Positions 24,765 through 34,009 of a DNA stretch of 64,000 nucleotides are shown here, in pieces. The position numbers and the translations under genes were made by a program. The stretch is from assembly GCA_963677825.2 (NCBI GenBank), contig CAXXEF010000001.1:1302001-1366000 (forward strand), in the 5' to 3' direction. A model generated the notes under the pieces. The model was given only the letters and a program-made list of their open reading frames with translations. It did not search any database and was not told the origin of the DNA. Positions within the stretch are counted from its first letter, which is position 1; every line of letters starts with the position of its first letter. The stretch is from Sporobacter sp963677825. Its GTDB lineage: Bacteria > Bacillota > Clostridia > Oscillospirales > Oscillospiraceae.

Positions 24765-27584
24765 TCAAACAGGGGTTACTTTGAGCTCCTGCATGTGCTC
24801 TTCCCAGTCGCAGCCCAGATAATAGGGCGCGGCGGGCTCGTTGTTTTGTGCCAAATCCTGCAACGCTGCACGCACTTTGTCCGGCGTCGCCGGCAGATCA
24901 CGTAGCCGCGCACCGCAAGCGCTGTTGATCGCGCTGATTACCGCGGAATGCGGCCCGGACTGGAACGATTCCGCGCAGCCGGACGATCCGTGGGGCCCCG
25001 CCTCACGGTAGCTTTCCATAAATTCCACCTCGATGTCGTCCGGTATACTCTCGATGAACGGGAAACCCGCACCGATGATGTTGGCGTGTTTCTTCAGATC
25101 TTGATAGTCTTCCGACAGGGCGGTGCCGATACCATGCATAATGCCGCTGTACGCCTGACCCTCCACGGCCTGACGCGAACCGACCTTACCAATATCCGAA
25201 ATACAGTGGAACCGATCTACTTTCACTTTTCCTGTTTCAAGCTCGACCGTCACCTCCGCCATCATGACGGCATACGCGTAAACAACGCAATCTCTGCCGA
25301 GCCCGGTGTTCGGGTCGGGCAAGGAGATGCCCGGCATACCGGCCGACGAGTACAGGCCTGTATACGCCGTCGGGATTTCCTCGGCGACCATCTCGTCATA
25401 CGTGCGGTAGGTGCCATCCGGCTTGCGCATGGCGTCCATCAGCTTCTTGGCGGCGTCGAGCGTCGCGTTGCCGTTGATGAAATGCGATCGGCTGCCGGCC
25501 GCCGGCCCGGAGTTGGGGCAGTATTTCGTATCGTTTTGCACAAGCTTAATCTGGTCGGGACGCAGTCCAAGCGGCCGCAGTGCCTCATATGTATGAATGA
25601 GCGTACCCACATCGGCACCCTGGCCCATGTCTTCCCAGCTGTTAAAATGCGTGACCGTGCCGTCCGGATTCAGCTCCAGCCGGATTTCACTGCGGTCGTT
25701 TGCGCCCGCGCCCGCCTTAAACAAGCTGCAGCACACGCCGACGCCCTTTTTATGTGTGGCGGTCGATTCGTCCTTGGCATGCTTTAATGCCTGCTGATAT
25801 TTCGGCCGCAGACGCTCCAGCATCGCCGGGATGGGATAGCTGTCCATCTCACAGCCGTTGGCCAGTAAATCACCGGGCTGCAGCGCATTGATATAGCGGA
25901 ACTCCAGCGGATCGATATTAATCGACTGCGCCAGCTGATCCATAATCTGCTCTGTTGCAAAGTTAATCTGAACGACGCCGTAGCTGCGGTATGGCGTCTG
26001 GAACGCATGATTGGTAAAGACGCACTTGGCCAAGCCCTTTACGTTGGGGATCTTATACGGACAGCCCATAAAGGTGGGGGTTTTATCGACAAGGCTCGAA
26101 ACCATAAACGGATACGGGCCCACATCAAAAGCGATTTCATAGTCCATGGCCTGCAGCTTGCCGTTCTCGTCGGCCGCCATGCGGATGTTGGAATACGACG
26201 GCGCACGCTTGCCGGTAAAGTGCTGATGCTCCTCATAGCTGAACGTCATCGCGCACGATGTACCGGTCGCCAGCGCGGCGACGGCAAGCAGTGCGGGAAA
26301 CGCCGGCGACATGGAGTATCCGAAGCTCGCACCGACAGGATTGTCGATCACCCGGATCTTTTCCGGCGGCAATCCGATGCCTTCGGCAATTGTACTTTTA
26401 ATCAGGTAAATAAACTGTGATTTGTAATGGATCGCCAGATTGTCGTCTTCATCCATATAAGCCATACCGCATTCAGGCTCGATGACAAGGTGCGGCTCGC
26501 GTTGTGTATGGAAGCTGTCCTGTGCCGAAAAGGCGGCATCTTCCATGGGCCCAGTAGTATCCTCGCCCCAGAAATGCGGCTGCTCGTAAAACATATTCGG
26601 CAGACCTGGTTGAATCGGCATCGCCGTATCGGCAACGGCGTCCAGCAGATCGAGATACTCCGGCAGCTGCTCGCAGCGCACTTTAACGGCCTGTGCAGCC
26701 GCGCGCGCCTGATCCCGCGAGTCGGCGGCAACCAGCGCACAGACGTCCCCGTAGCGGAATATCTTGCTGTCGGCTAATATCGGTTCTTCATTGCCGATCG
26801 CTTTACTGCGCACCTTGCCGACAGGCAGAACGATCCGGTTGCTGCCTTTGATGTCTTTGCTCGTAATGATCTGACGGACACCGGGCATTTTTTCAGCCTC
26901 GCTCGTATCGATGTCCAGAATATTTCCGTGACTGATGCCGGAGAAGACCGGCGCCAGATGGAGTACACTGTCTGAAAGCTTTTCGTTAATGTCGGCGCCA
27001 TAGTCGCACGTACCCATGACTTTAGCAAACGCGCCCGGCCGCGGATAATGCGTGCCGTACAATTTGCCGTCTTCCGGCATCTGAAAGCTGAGACTTTCCG
27101 CGCTTTTTTCGCCGCGCATTACAGCCGCCGCCGCCATGACGGCGTCAATAATCGGCTTATACCCCGTGCATCGGCAGGCGTTGCGGTGCTTTTGGAACCA
27201 GCTTCGCGCTTCCTGACGTGTTGGATTGAGATTCTGATCCAGCAGGGCTTTGGATGACATCAAAAAGCCCGGCGTGCAAAAGCCGCACTGGACGCCGCCC
27301 AGCGCAATCCATGCCAGCTGCAGCGGATGCGGCTTGTCGACTGAGCCAAGCCCCTCCGTCGTCTCGATTCTGGCGTTTTCCGGCACGGTTTTCATTTTCC
27401 GCACGCAGGAGCGTATCGGCTGGCCGTCTAGCAGGATCGTACACGATCCGCATTGTCCGGTGTTGCACCCGATTTTCACGCTTGTCAGACCGATTCGGCG
27501 CAGCACTGCGGCTAAGGTATCCTTGTCAGGGTCAACGACCAAGATGCGATCGGACCCGTTTATATTCAGCGTCATTTTTTTCAT
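24765..27584 (-). CDS. Molybdopterin aldehyde oxidoreductase, MOP type (fused FeS and Mo domains)
   Basis: This 939-residue protein joins, in one chain, the two 2Fe-2S domains (GCNTGQCGSCTILLDG, then VQCGFCTPGFLMSSKALL and NACRCTGYKPIIDAV) and the Mo-molybdopterin domain (hammerhead near residue 185, TPYRSYGVVQINFATEQ, and GPHGSSGCAESFQSGPHSA with the catalytic Glu). This is the layout of Desulfovibrio gigas aldehyde oxidoreductase MOP, near 907 residues, with no FAD domain. It oxidises aldehydes, or hydroxylates heterocycles, to acids and passes electrons to an external partner, probably the FeS/FAD protein downstream. An ATG three codons later is an alternative start. In the cluster it could oxidise an aldehyde released by the aldolase-like enzymes. 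Confidence 0.92.
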   Translation of the reverse strand: MKKMTLNINGSDRILVVDPDKDTLAAVLRRIGLTSVKIGCNTGQCGSCTILLDGQPIRSCVRKMKTVPENARIETTEGLGSVDKPHPLQLAWIALGGVQCGFCTPGFLMSSKALLDQNLNPTRQEARSWFQKHRNACRCTGYKPIIDAVMAAAAVMRGEKSAESLSFQMPEDGKLYGTHYPRPGAFAKVMGTCDYGADINEKLSDSVLHLAPVFSGISHGNILDIDTSEAEKMPGVRQIITSKDIKGSNRIVLPVGKVRSKAIGNEEPILADSKIFRYGDVCALVAADSRDQARAAAQAVKVRCEQLPEYLDLLDAVADTAMPIQPGLPNMFYEQPHFWGEDTTGPMEDAAFSAQDSFHTQREPHLVIEPECGMAYMDEDDNLAIHYKSQFIYLIKSTIAEGIGLPPEKIRVIDNPVGASFGYSMSPAFPALLAVAALATGTSCAMTFSYEEHQHFTGKRAPSYSNIRMAADENGKLQAMDYEIAFDVGPYPFMVSSLVDKTPTFMGCPYKIPNVKGLAKCVFTNHAFQTPYRSYGVVQINFATEQIMDQLAQSINIDPLEFRYINALQPGDLLANGCEMDSYPIPAMLERLRPKYQQALKHAKDESTATHKKGVGVCCSLFKAGAGANDRSEIRLELNPDGTVTHFNSWEDMGQGADVGTLIHTYEALRPLGLRPDQIKLVQNDTKYCPNSGPAAGSRSHFINGNATLDAAKKLMDAMRKPDGTYRTYDEMVAEEIPTAYTGLYSSAGMPGISLPDPNTGLGRDCVVYAYAVMMAEVTVELETGKVKVDRFHCISDIGKVGSRQAVEGQAYSGIMHGIGTALSEDYQDLKKHANIIGAGFPFIESIPDDIEVEFMESYREAGPHGSSGCAESFQSGPHSAVISAINSACGARLRDLPATPDKVRAALQDLAQNNEPAAPYYLGCDWEEHMQELKVTPV

Positions 27585-27713
27585 ATCAATTTCCGGTAAA
27601 TACCGTCCCGTGCTCCTTTCATAGGGTTATTCAAGCAACTGGCCGCACCGCTACACGCGGCCGGTTTTCACAAGATTAGACATATCCCTTGAAAACCATC
27701 TGATTACGGCGTG

Positions 27714-28925
27714 TTAGATGACCCCTTTTTCTTCAAGCTGCTCAAGATCGGCATCGCTAAAGCCGAGCAGACCTTTTAGAATCTCGGCATTATGCTCCCC
27801 AAGCAACGGCGAACTCGTCACAGGCACAGTCCCCTCCATCATCATCGGATGAGCGGGCATAAACACGCTGCCGCGCTGCGGATGCTGGATTTCCGTGATA
27901 ATACCGCGCTTTCTCAGATACGGGTCATTCGTAATATCTTCCGTATTGAGATTCGCGCCGGACGGGATGCCCTCCTTACAGAGTTCTTCCATGGCCTCCA
28001 GCTTCGTTTTTTGCATTGTCCAGCCGGTGATGATTTCGTCCAGCTCCTCCTTGTGGAGGTATCTCGACTGCGGCGTCGCAAAACGCGGATCATCTAAAAT
28101 GTCCGGCCGTCCGATTTTCTTCATCAGCAGCTCAAATTGCTTGCTGCCCGGCGCCCGCGAAGCGTAAACGTGCACATAATCATCCTGACCGCCCGGTTTG
28201 CAGCGATACATGTTGGCAGGCGCGACGTCTTCCAGCGGCATGCCGTTACCGACTCGTGGCGCCGGCTTATTGTTACGCAGCTGCTGCTCCCAGATACTGC
28301 GGATAAAGGCGATAACCGTATCCTGCATGGCTACCTCAATGCGCTGGCCCACGCCGGTCCTATTGCGCTGATACAGTGCGGCAAGGATCGCGATGACCGT
28401 CATGTACCCGGCGCCGCTGTCGGCCAGATCTACGCCCGGCTGAAGCGGTGATCCGTCCGGATACCCGTTGATGCTCGTCGAGCCGCCCGTCGCCTGCGCG
28501 ATCGGGTCAAAGGCCGGATAATTCGCCCAGGGACCGTCGAGTCCGAACCCTTTGATCTGGGCGTAAACAATATGCGGGCAGCGTTCGTGCACTGCGTCGT
28601 AACCGAACCCCAGACGGTCAATGGCGCCTGGGCTCATATTTTCAACGAATACGTCCGCACCTTCAATGAGCTTCCAGAGAATCTCTTTGCCTTCCGGGCT
28701 TTTCATATTAAGTGTGACGGATTTCTTGTTCGCGTTACAGGTGATAAAACTATAGGAATCAATATCCGGCTCAACAACTGAATACCGGTTTAATTCACCG
28801 ACCTTCGGCCGTTCAATCTTTATGACCTCAGCGCCAAGCCAGGCCAGCGTCATCGTGCATACCGTACCCGACTGAAACTGTGTTGTATCAACAATTCGGA
28901 TGCCGTCCAGCGCACCTTTTCCCAT
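27714..28925 (-). CDS. CaiB/BaiF-type (family III) CoA transferase
   Basis: This 403-residue protein has the family III landmarks: MTLAWLGAEVIKIERPKVGE near residue 26, DVFVENMSPGAIDRLGFGYD, ITCNANKKSVTLNMKSPEGK, AQIKGFGLDGPWANYPAFDP, and a LADSGAGYMTVIAILAALY segment. The nucleophilic Asp is expected near residue 168, in the DLADSGAG stretch or just before it. It moves CoA from one acid to another without free energy loss. GGAGG precedes the ATG. Its place between the Mo aldehyde oxidoreductase and the second aldolase-like gene suggests activation of the acid produced by oxidation. Donor and acceptor acids are unknown. Confidence 0.92.
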   Translation of the reverse strand: MGKGALDGIRIVDTTQFQSGTVCTMTLAWLGAEVIKIERPKVGELNRYSVVEPDIDSYSFITCNANKKSVTLNMKSPEGKEILWKLIEGADVFVENMSPGAIDRLGFGYDAVHERCPHIVYAQIKGFGLDGPWANYPAFDPIAQATGGSTSINGYPDGSPLQPGVDLADSGAGYMTVIAILAALYQRNRTGVGQRIEVAMQDTVIAFIRSIWEQQLRNNKPAPRVGNGMPLEDVAPANMYRCKPGGQDDYVHVYASRAPGSKQFELLMKKIGRPDILDDPRFATPQSRYLHKEELDEIITGWTMQKTKLEAMEELCKEGIPSGANLNTEDITNDPYLRKRGIITEIQHPQRGSVFMPAHPMMMEGTVPVTSSPLLGEHNAEILKGLLGFSDADLEQLEEKGVI

Positions 28926-29093
28926 TTGCCCCTACCTCCTAATGTAATCTATGGTTCCTCTTGTTTCCGACGTTTCGGAAGGCGGCGCATATCCCTTTTC
29001 ATCCGCAGCACGCGCGCAATAGCGTCCAACGCCTGAACTTTGCGTATGTTACGCGGATTAGCTGTTTTTGGATATAGCCCGAGGATTACAGTT

Positions 29094-30149
29094 TTAATAT
29101 CGTTTAAGTCTCGCACCCTTGGCATAATTCATCCGGCCGACGAAGAATTCCTCCTCCGGCTCACGCGGCGTAAGGCCGATAGCGCGCAGACCGGCTCGGA
29201 TGGCCTGCCTTTGATAATCATACAACCGGCCCGACGGCTGACGTACCGGTCCGCCGTTACCGCCGTTACACCAATGCCCGTATTTATCAATAATGGGATT
29301 GACGATGCCTGTTTGCGTATAATTGACGAGCATCATACTCGATCCCGCTATTTCGCCGTACTTCGCGCCCTGCCAGTAAAGCTCGATCGCTTCCTCCATC
29401 TGATTATTACGCAGCAGATTAAACAGACGGACATGACGCTGATCCTCGGGGGTCTGGCTGGCATAAAACGGTCCGGCCCCCGCCCACTGCTGACCGTATT
29501 TGGGGATCGTCACGAACCACGTGTTGGGCATCGCATCCGCAACCAGGATCTTGTCGCCGACAGTGTGGAAGCATTCGATCGCCTGAACCAGCGGCGAACC
29601 ACCGGCAAACTTCATTGCCACAACGTTGGGAATGTCCGCGATTTTCGGGATGATCGACATCGGCCAGCCGCTTGGATGAAATCGCTTCAATCTAAGCCTG
29701 CCCGGATAAAAATGCAGCGCCAGATTTGTCGAATCACACATATACTTGAAGTTGCGATACAGCTCCTCTTCAGACTCGGGGTCATATAAAAGCGGATGCC
29801 CGAGCATGGCCAGCGTACCGCCCGTTTTCTCATGATGCTGCAGCAAATCGATGTTTTGCTCAACAGTATCCATCAAGACAGATACAGACGTAAACACACG
29901 GCCGCGTGCTTCATCGTTGACGATCTCGATAAACCGCTTGCGCTCAGGATGCGTCATGCCGCAAGCTTCGCTGGCAGCAAGTATAGACATCATGCCGTTG
30001 GCGATGATGTGGTTGACGTCGTAACGGATGCCGTCCTCGTCTAGCTCGGACATATCCGGCGTAAAAGACGGAAAAATAGGCGCTTCAAGACCGATGTAGT
30101 TCTCTTTTGCCCATTGTTTGGCTTCGCTTTTAGTATACGGTAAGGACAT
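29094..30149 (-). CDS. Dihydrodipicolinate synthase-family aldolase/lyase, copy B
   Basis: This 351-residue paralogue of the protein at 19627-20682 has the same length, the same Schiff-base Lys180 (NVVAMK), the same Tyr148 (FYPGR) and the same C-terminal 20 residues. Differences cluster around residues 57-68 (AASEACGMTHP here against IAPEGTGMTQE in copy A) and near 180-186 (FAGG against IQGG), close to the active site, so substrate range may differ. GGAGGAGG precedes the ATG. The gene is 47 bases downstream of the acyl-CoA synthetase gene, so they share a transcript. True DHDPS function is unlikely because the gene sits in a degradation cluster and the sequence is extended. Confidence 0.88.
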   Translation of the reverse strand: MSLPYTKSEAKQWAKENYIGLEAPIFPSFTPDMSELDEDGIRYDVNHIIANGMMSILAASEACGMTHPERKRFIEIVNDEARGRVFTSVSVLMDTVEQNIDLLQHHEKTGGTLAMLGHPLLYDPESEEELYRNFKYMCDSTNLALHFYPGRLRLKRFHPSGWPMSIIPKIADIPNVVAMKFAGGSPLVQAIECFHTVGDKILVADAMPNTWFVTIPKYGQQWAGAGPFYASQTPEDQRHVRLFNLLRNNQMEEAIELYWQGAKYGEIAGSSMMLVNYTQTGIVNPIIDKYGHWCNGGNGGPVRQPSGRLYDYQRQAIRAGLRAIGLTPREPEEEFFVGRMNYAKGARLKRY

Positions 30150-30196
30150 AGTGCGGCCTCCTCCAGTAATAATTACGCAACCCTTTCAACGAGCCG

Positions 30197-31768
30197 TTAT
30201 TTGTTTTTGAGCATCTTCCTTTTTATCTTGCCGTCCGGTGTTTTGGGCAGCTCATCAATGAACGCCAGTTCACGCGGATACTCATGTTTGCTGAGTTTAT
30301 CGCGGACAAATTCTTTAATTTCCTTTTCCAGCGCCTCAGACGGCTCATAGCCCTCCTCGAGCACAACAAACGCCTTGACAAGCTCGCCGCGCTGCTTATC
30401 CGGAACGCCGACAACGGCGCACTCAAGCACAGCCGGATGCTTCATGACCGATTGTTCCACTTCGATCGGCCCGATGGTGTAGCCGGATGAAATGATAACG
30501 TCATCAACACGCCCGACGTACCAGAAATACCCGTCTTCGTCCATATACGCTTTATCCGCGATGGCTTCCCAGCCGGTTTTTTTACAGATTGCAACCTGAC
30601 CGACTTCACCGGTTGGAACGTCGTTGCCGTCCTCGTCAACGATTTTAACGGCGAGACCGCCTACCGTCGGCTTGCCGACGCTGCCGGGCTTAACAACCCA
30701 GTCGTCAAATCCGCCGTAATCCAGCGTAATCGGACCGACTTCCGTCGTACCAAACTGTGTGTAGGGAACAAGGCCCCAGACTTCTTGGATTTCTTCAATG
30801 AGATCCTGCGCCATTTTTTCGCCGGAATATGTTAAAAACCGGAGTTTCAGGTCATACTGATCCGCTTTACCCGTGCCGATCATCAAACGGAAATGGGACG
30901 CGATACCGGCAATATTCGTGATTTCGAACTCTTCAAGTGCCTCCAGGCAGATTTCTGGGTCAAATTTACCGGAAATCGTGCAGGCCGCCTTACCGAAAAT
31001 CATCGGGCTGATCGTTCCGTACCAGATACCATGCCCCCAGCCCGGGGACGAGCAGCAGAAGTAATTGTCATCCGGCTTGATTCCGCCGGCAAATCTCATG
31101 ACAACCGCCGCCACCGAAATTGCGCCGTGCGTATATCGGATCGGTTTCGGCGATCCGGTTGTGCCGCTTGAAAACTGGATCATGCACAGATCGTTTGCCG
31201 CTGTATCCGGCGTATATTCATCGCTGTCATCCTCGAGTAATTTCTCGAGATCTTCAACAAATATGTATTTCAAATTCAGCTTTTCAGCCAAAGCCTTGTC
31301 GACCATGTCGACTTTGTCTTCCGTCGTTATAATCGTGGTAACCTCGGCATTTTCAAGCCGAAAATTAATGGCCTCAGGGCCAAACAGCGGAAAGCACGGG
31401 ATTAGAACGGTGCCGCTCTTGTAGACACCAAACATCGTAACATAAAATGCCAATGATGGAAATAATAATACGGCGACCCTGTCGCCTTTTTTTACGCCTT
31501 TTCTTGCCAGCATATTGGCAAATTTTGAAGTCAGCTTAGACAACTCACCAAAGGTGTAGCTTTCACTGCTCCTATCATCATATTTAATGCGCAGCGCTAA
31601 ATCATCGGCCGGATGACGATCGACACATTCATGCGTAATATTGAAGTTTTCTTTTGTGCCGTCGAATACCTCCCACCTTTCTTTCCACTGGAATTTTTCG
31701 CAAGCCTCGTCGTACGACTTATAGTTTAAGGCTTGCCACTGCTTTTTCTTGTTGATAGTTGATGACAT
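30197..31768 (-). CDS. AMP-forming acyl-CoA synthetase
   Basis: This 523-residue adenylate-forming ligase has the P-loop SSGTTGSPKPIRYTHGA near residue 203, the YTQFGTTEVGP motif, the hinge region YMDEDGYFWYVGRVDDVIIS and the C-terminal catalytic Lys in TPDGKIKRKML. Overall it is closest in layout to acetyl-CoA/medium-chain (ACSM-like) synthetases. It makes an acyl-AMP and then an acyl-CoA. AGGAG lies before the ATG. Together with the CaiB-type transferase it gives the cluster two routes to a CoA thioester. The acid used is not deducible from sequence. Confidence 0.93.
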   Translation of the reverse strand: MSSTINKKKQWQALNYKSYDEACEKFQWKERWEVFDGTKENFNITHECVDRHPADDLALRIKYDDRSSESYTFGELSKLTSKFANMLARKGVKKGDRVAVLLFPSLAFYVTMFGVYKSGTVLIPCFPLFGPEAINFRLENAEVTTIITTEDKVDMVDKALAEKLNLKYIFVEDLEKLLEDDSDEYTPDTAANDLCMIQFSSGTTGSPKPIRYTHGAISVAAVVMRFAGGIKPDDNYFCCSSPGWGHGIWYGTISPMIFGKAACTISGKFDPEICLEALEEFEITNIAGIASHFRLMIGTGKADQYDLKLRFLTYSGEKMAQDLIEEIQEVWGLVPYTQFGTTEVGPITLDYGGFDDWVVKPGSVGKPTVGGLAVKIVDEDGNDVPTGEVGQVAICKKTGWEAIADKAYMDEDGYFWYVGRVDDVIISSGYTIGPIEVEQSVMKHPAVLECAVVGVPDKQRGELVKAFVVLEEGYEPSEALEKEIKEFVRDKLSKHEYPRELAFIDELPKTPDGKIKRKMLKNK

Positions 31769-32155
31769 ATCGGGGGTGCTCCTTCCTACAATTGGTCTAT
31801 TTATAAGCGATTTCGCCGCAGCCCGACGGGTATCGAACTTCTGCTTCGGGAATCGGCCTTCGGCTTCTACCGTTTAAGGCCCGTTTCAGCGACGTCGCTC
31901 CAAACATCGAGGTTGTAACCGGCAAACGACTTGCGGTGTGCAGACAACACGAATTCATATTGCGGATGCCGGCAGCAGGGGCTAGATGCCTTCCTGCTCA
32001 AATGCGCCGGCAGCCATGACACGCAGAGATAGCGATCGCTTGCTAATCTCTAGCCATAATTATACTAAAACTATCTTTTTAAAATATTTGCGCAATTTTC
32101 CAAAAGCACGGGAAAGCCTTCATTCAGACTTTCCCATACCTTGCCGAAAAGTGGA
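31769..32155. other. Intergenic region, 387 bases, upstream of the acyl-CoA synthetase gene
   Basis: No gene is visible. Near its upstream end, a seven-base stem (GGGAAAG at 32110-32116 with CTTTCCC at 32129-32135 or so) may be a weak terminator for the UGSC-like gene. A TATAAT -10-like box on minus at 32064-32059 lacks a good -35. The part from 31800 to 32000 is GC-rich with several short stems. A TTCGA-containing segment there resembles a tRNA T-loop but lacks the paired stem. Confidence 0.4.
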
Positions 32156-33937
32156 TTAACGTCCGTATTTTGTCAGTGTCGCACCGTGAATGACTTTGTT
32201 CATGAACGGTCTTGTCTCCGTGACGTCCTCGACGTTCGCCGTCGATCCGAATACAGATTGGAAGACAATCGAGTTGCCGGCACCGGAGCCTGCCACGATG
32301 ACCAGAACATGCTCCGGAATGCTAAACGGCTCTCTATGCAGGCCGGGTTTGACATCCTCCGGCAATAAGGTGAACATTTTATTGTTTTTAACGACATGCT
32401 CCTTCGTCAGCTCGTCTTTAAGCTGCTGGCGCTCGTCCGGGGTCATTTTATCCCAGTCAATGACATTCTCATCATATAGATACTGGATGAACGACTCTCT
32501 TGTGAATCCTGCGTTTGCCAGCTGGCGCGCCATTGTCGGATGCAGCACGACCATGTGACGCACGTCTTCCGCGTTCTCCGGCATGCCGAAGCCGGTAAAC
32601 AGCATCGATTTGCGTGAAAACATGTTGCGCACCTGTGCCAGACGCTCTTCAAACGTGGCGTTGGACATACATTCACCCGCAAAGCGCTGATAGCCGGTTT
32701 CTTCGCAGGCGGTGATGATGCTGTCTTCCGGTCCAAATCCGTTCTGCTGCGCCCAGGATTCCCACGGGCTATCATCCTGATTTTCTACGATAAAGAAATT
32801 GGCATACGCCGTCGGCTGGCCGGGGCCGCCGGGCGATGCATAAATCGTCATATCACGCCAGCCGATATTAATCATGCACATTAAGATCGAGCGGCCGATC
32901 GTACTGTTGATCCGATGACCGGGCGCCAGATAGCCGGATTTATTATTAATACCAAGCTCTTTGATGATGGGCCCACTGATAAAGATAGCCGGCAGGATCT
33001 CGTTGACAATGTGGAACTGATTGAAGTTCTTGGCCGTAATCGTTTCAATAATGGTGATGATAACCGGCAGATATTCCGGCTTGGCGCCCGCCATAACAGC
33101 GCTGATGGCAATCTTTTCGACGGTGGCAATACCACTCTTAGGATACATCAGGCCGATAACCTTATCGCGCGGGTAGCTCGTACCGCTCAGCATCCACTCG
33201 ACGGCTTCCGGCGTTGGCGGCGTGACGGCCAATCCGTCCGACAGATGGTTTTCAGCGCAGTACTGCTGAAATTTCTCATTGGCTTCGGTGTAATTGGCAC
33301 CTGTAAACGTCTTATTAGAATAATCGTACTGCATATCCGTGACGTTTGTTTCTTCTTCCGTAAGGGGATCGGTCAGCGCTTTGATAATACCGTCAATAGC
33401 GCCGGCAACAACGTCTTTCATCAGCTCAGCATCTCTTTTGGCGGCACAATAATCTGTTTCCGGCACCGTCGCCAGCCGCGCCGGCGGCATGCCGTTAAGA
33501 TCGGCAAGCGCCTGCTTGGAGCGCACCAGGACTTCCGAGCAGATGGAGACACCGGGCTTTCCGGCGCGTTCCATAAAGACACCGACGTCTCGCCGGCCCT
33601 GCGTAATTGCTTCCTTGACACCCTCGACCCAGCCGTCACAGGCCGCCGCGATCTCATCGGAGTTGACGACCGCATTGGGCGATCCAAAGGATTGAAAACG
33701 GACAAACTTAATCGTCGGATATCTTTCTTTAAGCTGTTGCTCAAGAACGTCGAAAAACAGTTCGGAACCGAACTGATGCAGGTTGGCCACGTGGATACTC
33801 ATTAGCGCAAGCGTTTTGCCGTCCAGCGTATCAAGGCGGGGGTTACTGAGCCCTTCTCGCTTTGGATCGTTGAGCACGCCCTTCGGCTCTACAATTTCTA
33901 ATGTCACTTGATTTGTCGCTTCCTGTTTCTGACTCAT
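32156..33937 (-). CDS. UGSC-like two-domain protein lacking the Cys/Sec motif
   Basis: This 593-residue protein has an N-terminal alpha/beta domain (GKTLALMSIHVANLHQFGSE to LATVPETDY, residues 40-170) that looks like the UGSC family, whose members carry a U/C-G-S-C motif after an Asp. Here the matching place reads CDGWVEGVKEA (residues 100-110), so the redox pair is lost. The second domain starts with DGLAVTPPTPEAVEWMLSGT and contains KIAISAVMAGAKPEYLPVII and a GSGAGNSIVFQSVFG segment near the C-terminus; it resembles the C-terminal domain often fused to UGSC-like proteins. Function is unknown. It is the first gene of the cluster, with its own promoter and an operator-like site. GGAGG precedes the ATG. 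Confidence 0.6.
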   Translation of the reverse strand: MSQKQEATNQVTLEIVEPKGVLNDPKREGLSNPRLDTLDGKTLALMSIHVANLHQFGSELFFDVLEQQLKERYPTIKFVRFQSFGSPNAVVNSDEIAAACDGWVEGVKEAITQGRRDVGVFMERAGKPGVSICSEVLVRSKQALADLNGMPPARLATVPETDYCAAKRDAELMKDVVAGAIDGIIKALTDPLTEEETNVTDMQYDYSNKTFTGANYTEANEKFQQYCAENHLSDGLAVTPPTPEAVEWMLSGTSYPRDKVIGLMYPKSGIATVEKIAISAVMAGAKPEYLPVIITIIETITAKNFNQFHIVNEILPAIFISGPIIKELGINNKSGYLAPGHRINSTIGRSILMCMINIGWRDMTIYASPGGPGQPTAYANFFIVENQDDSPWESWAQQNGFGPEDSIITACEETGYQRFAGECMSNATFEERLAQVRNMFSRKSMLFTGFGMPENAEDVRHMVVLHPTMARQLANAGFTRESFIQYLYDENVIDWDKMTPDERQQLKDELTKEHVVKNNKMFTLLPEDVKPGLHREPFSIPEHVLVIVAGSGAGNSIVFQSVFGSTANVEDVTETRPFMNKVIHGATLTKYGR

Positions 33938-33959
33938 ATGTATACCTCCACTAAAATAC

Positions 33960-33973
33960 TTAACGAGCGTTTA
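33960..33973. promoter_or_regulatory. Operator-like motif at the UGSC-like gene promoter
   Basis: TTAACGAGCGTTTA is a near-palindrome lying 7 bases downstream of the -10 box, about where transcription starts. It shares TTAACGA and spacing with sites at 22304-22317 and 41893-41906. Confidence 0.55.
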
Positions 33974-33980
33974 CTAATCT

Positions 33981-34009
33981 AAGTTAGCATCGTTATTCTA
34001 AAATGTCAA
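33981..34009 (-). promoter_or_regulatory. Promoter of the catabolic cluster (UGSC-like gene first)
   Basis: On the minus strand, TTGACA (34009-34004) and TAACTT (33986-33981) are 17 bases apart. It lies about 45 bases upstream of the ATG at 33937 and probably drives the first genes of the cluster. Confidence 0.7.

Noticed and set aside
24948..25787. Long plus-strand frame (279 codons) opposite the aldehyde oxidoreductase gene
   Set aside because: It lies fully antisense to a gene with clear family motifs and is His/Arg-rich, as expected from the complement of GC-rich coding DNA.
31820..31850. tRNA T-loop-like TTCGA segment upstream of the acyl-CoA synthetase gene
   Set aside because: The five-base T stem does not pair and no acceptor, D or anticodon arm can be built around it.
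32915..33805. Long plus-strand frame (296 codons) opposite the UGSC-like gene
   Set aside because: It is antisense to a conserved protein and shows no domain or ribosome binding site.
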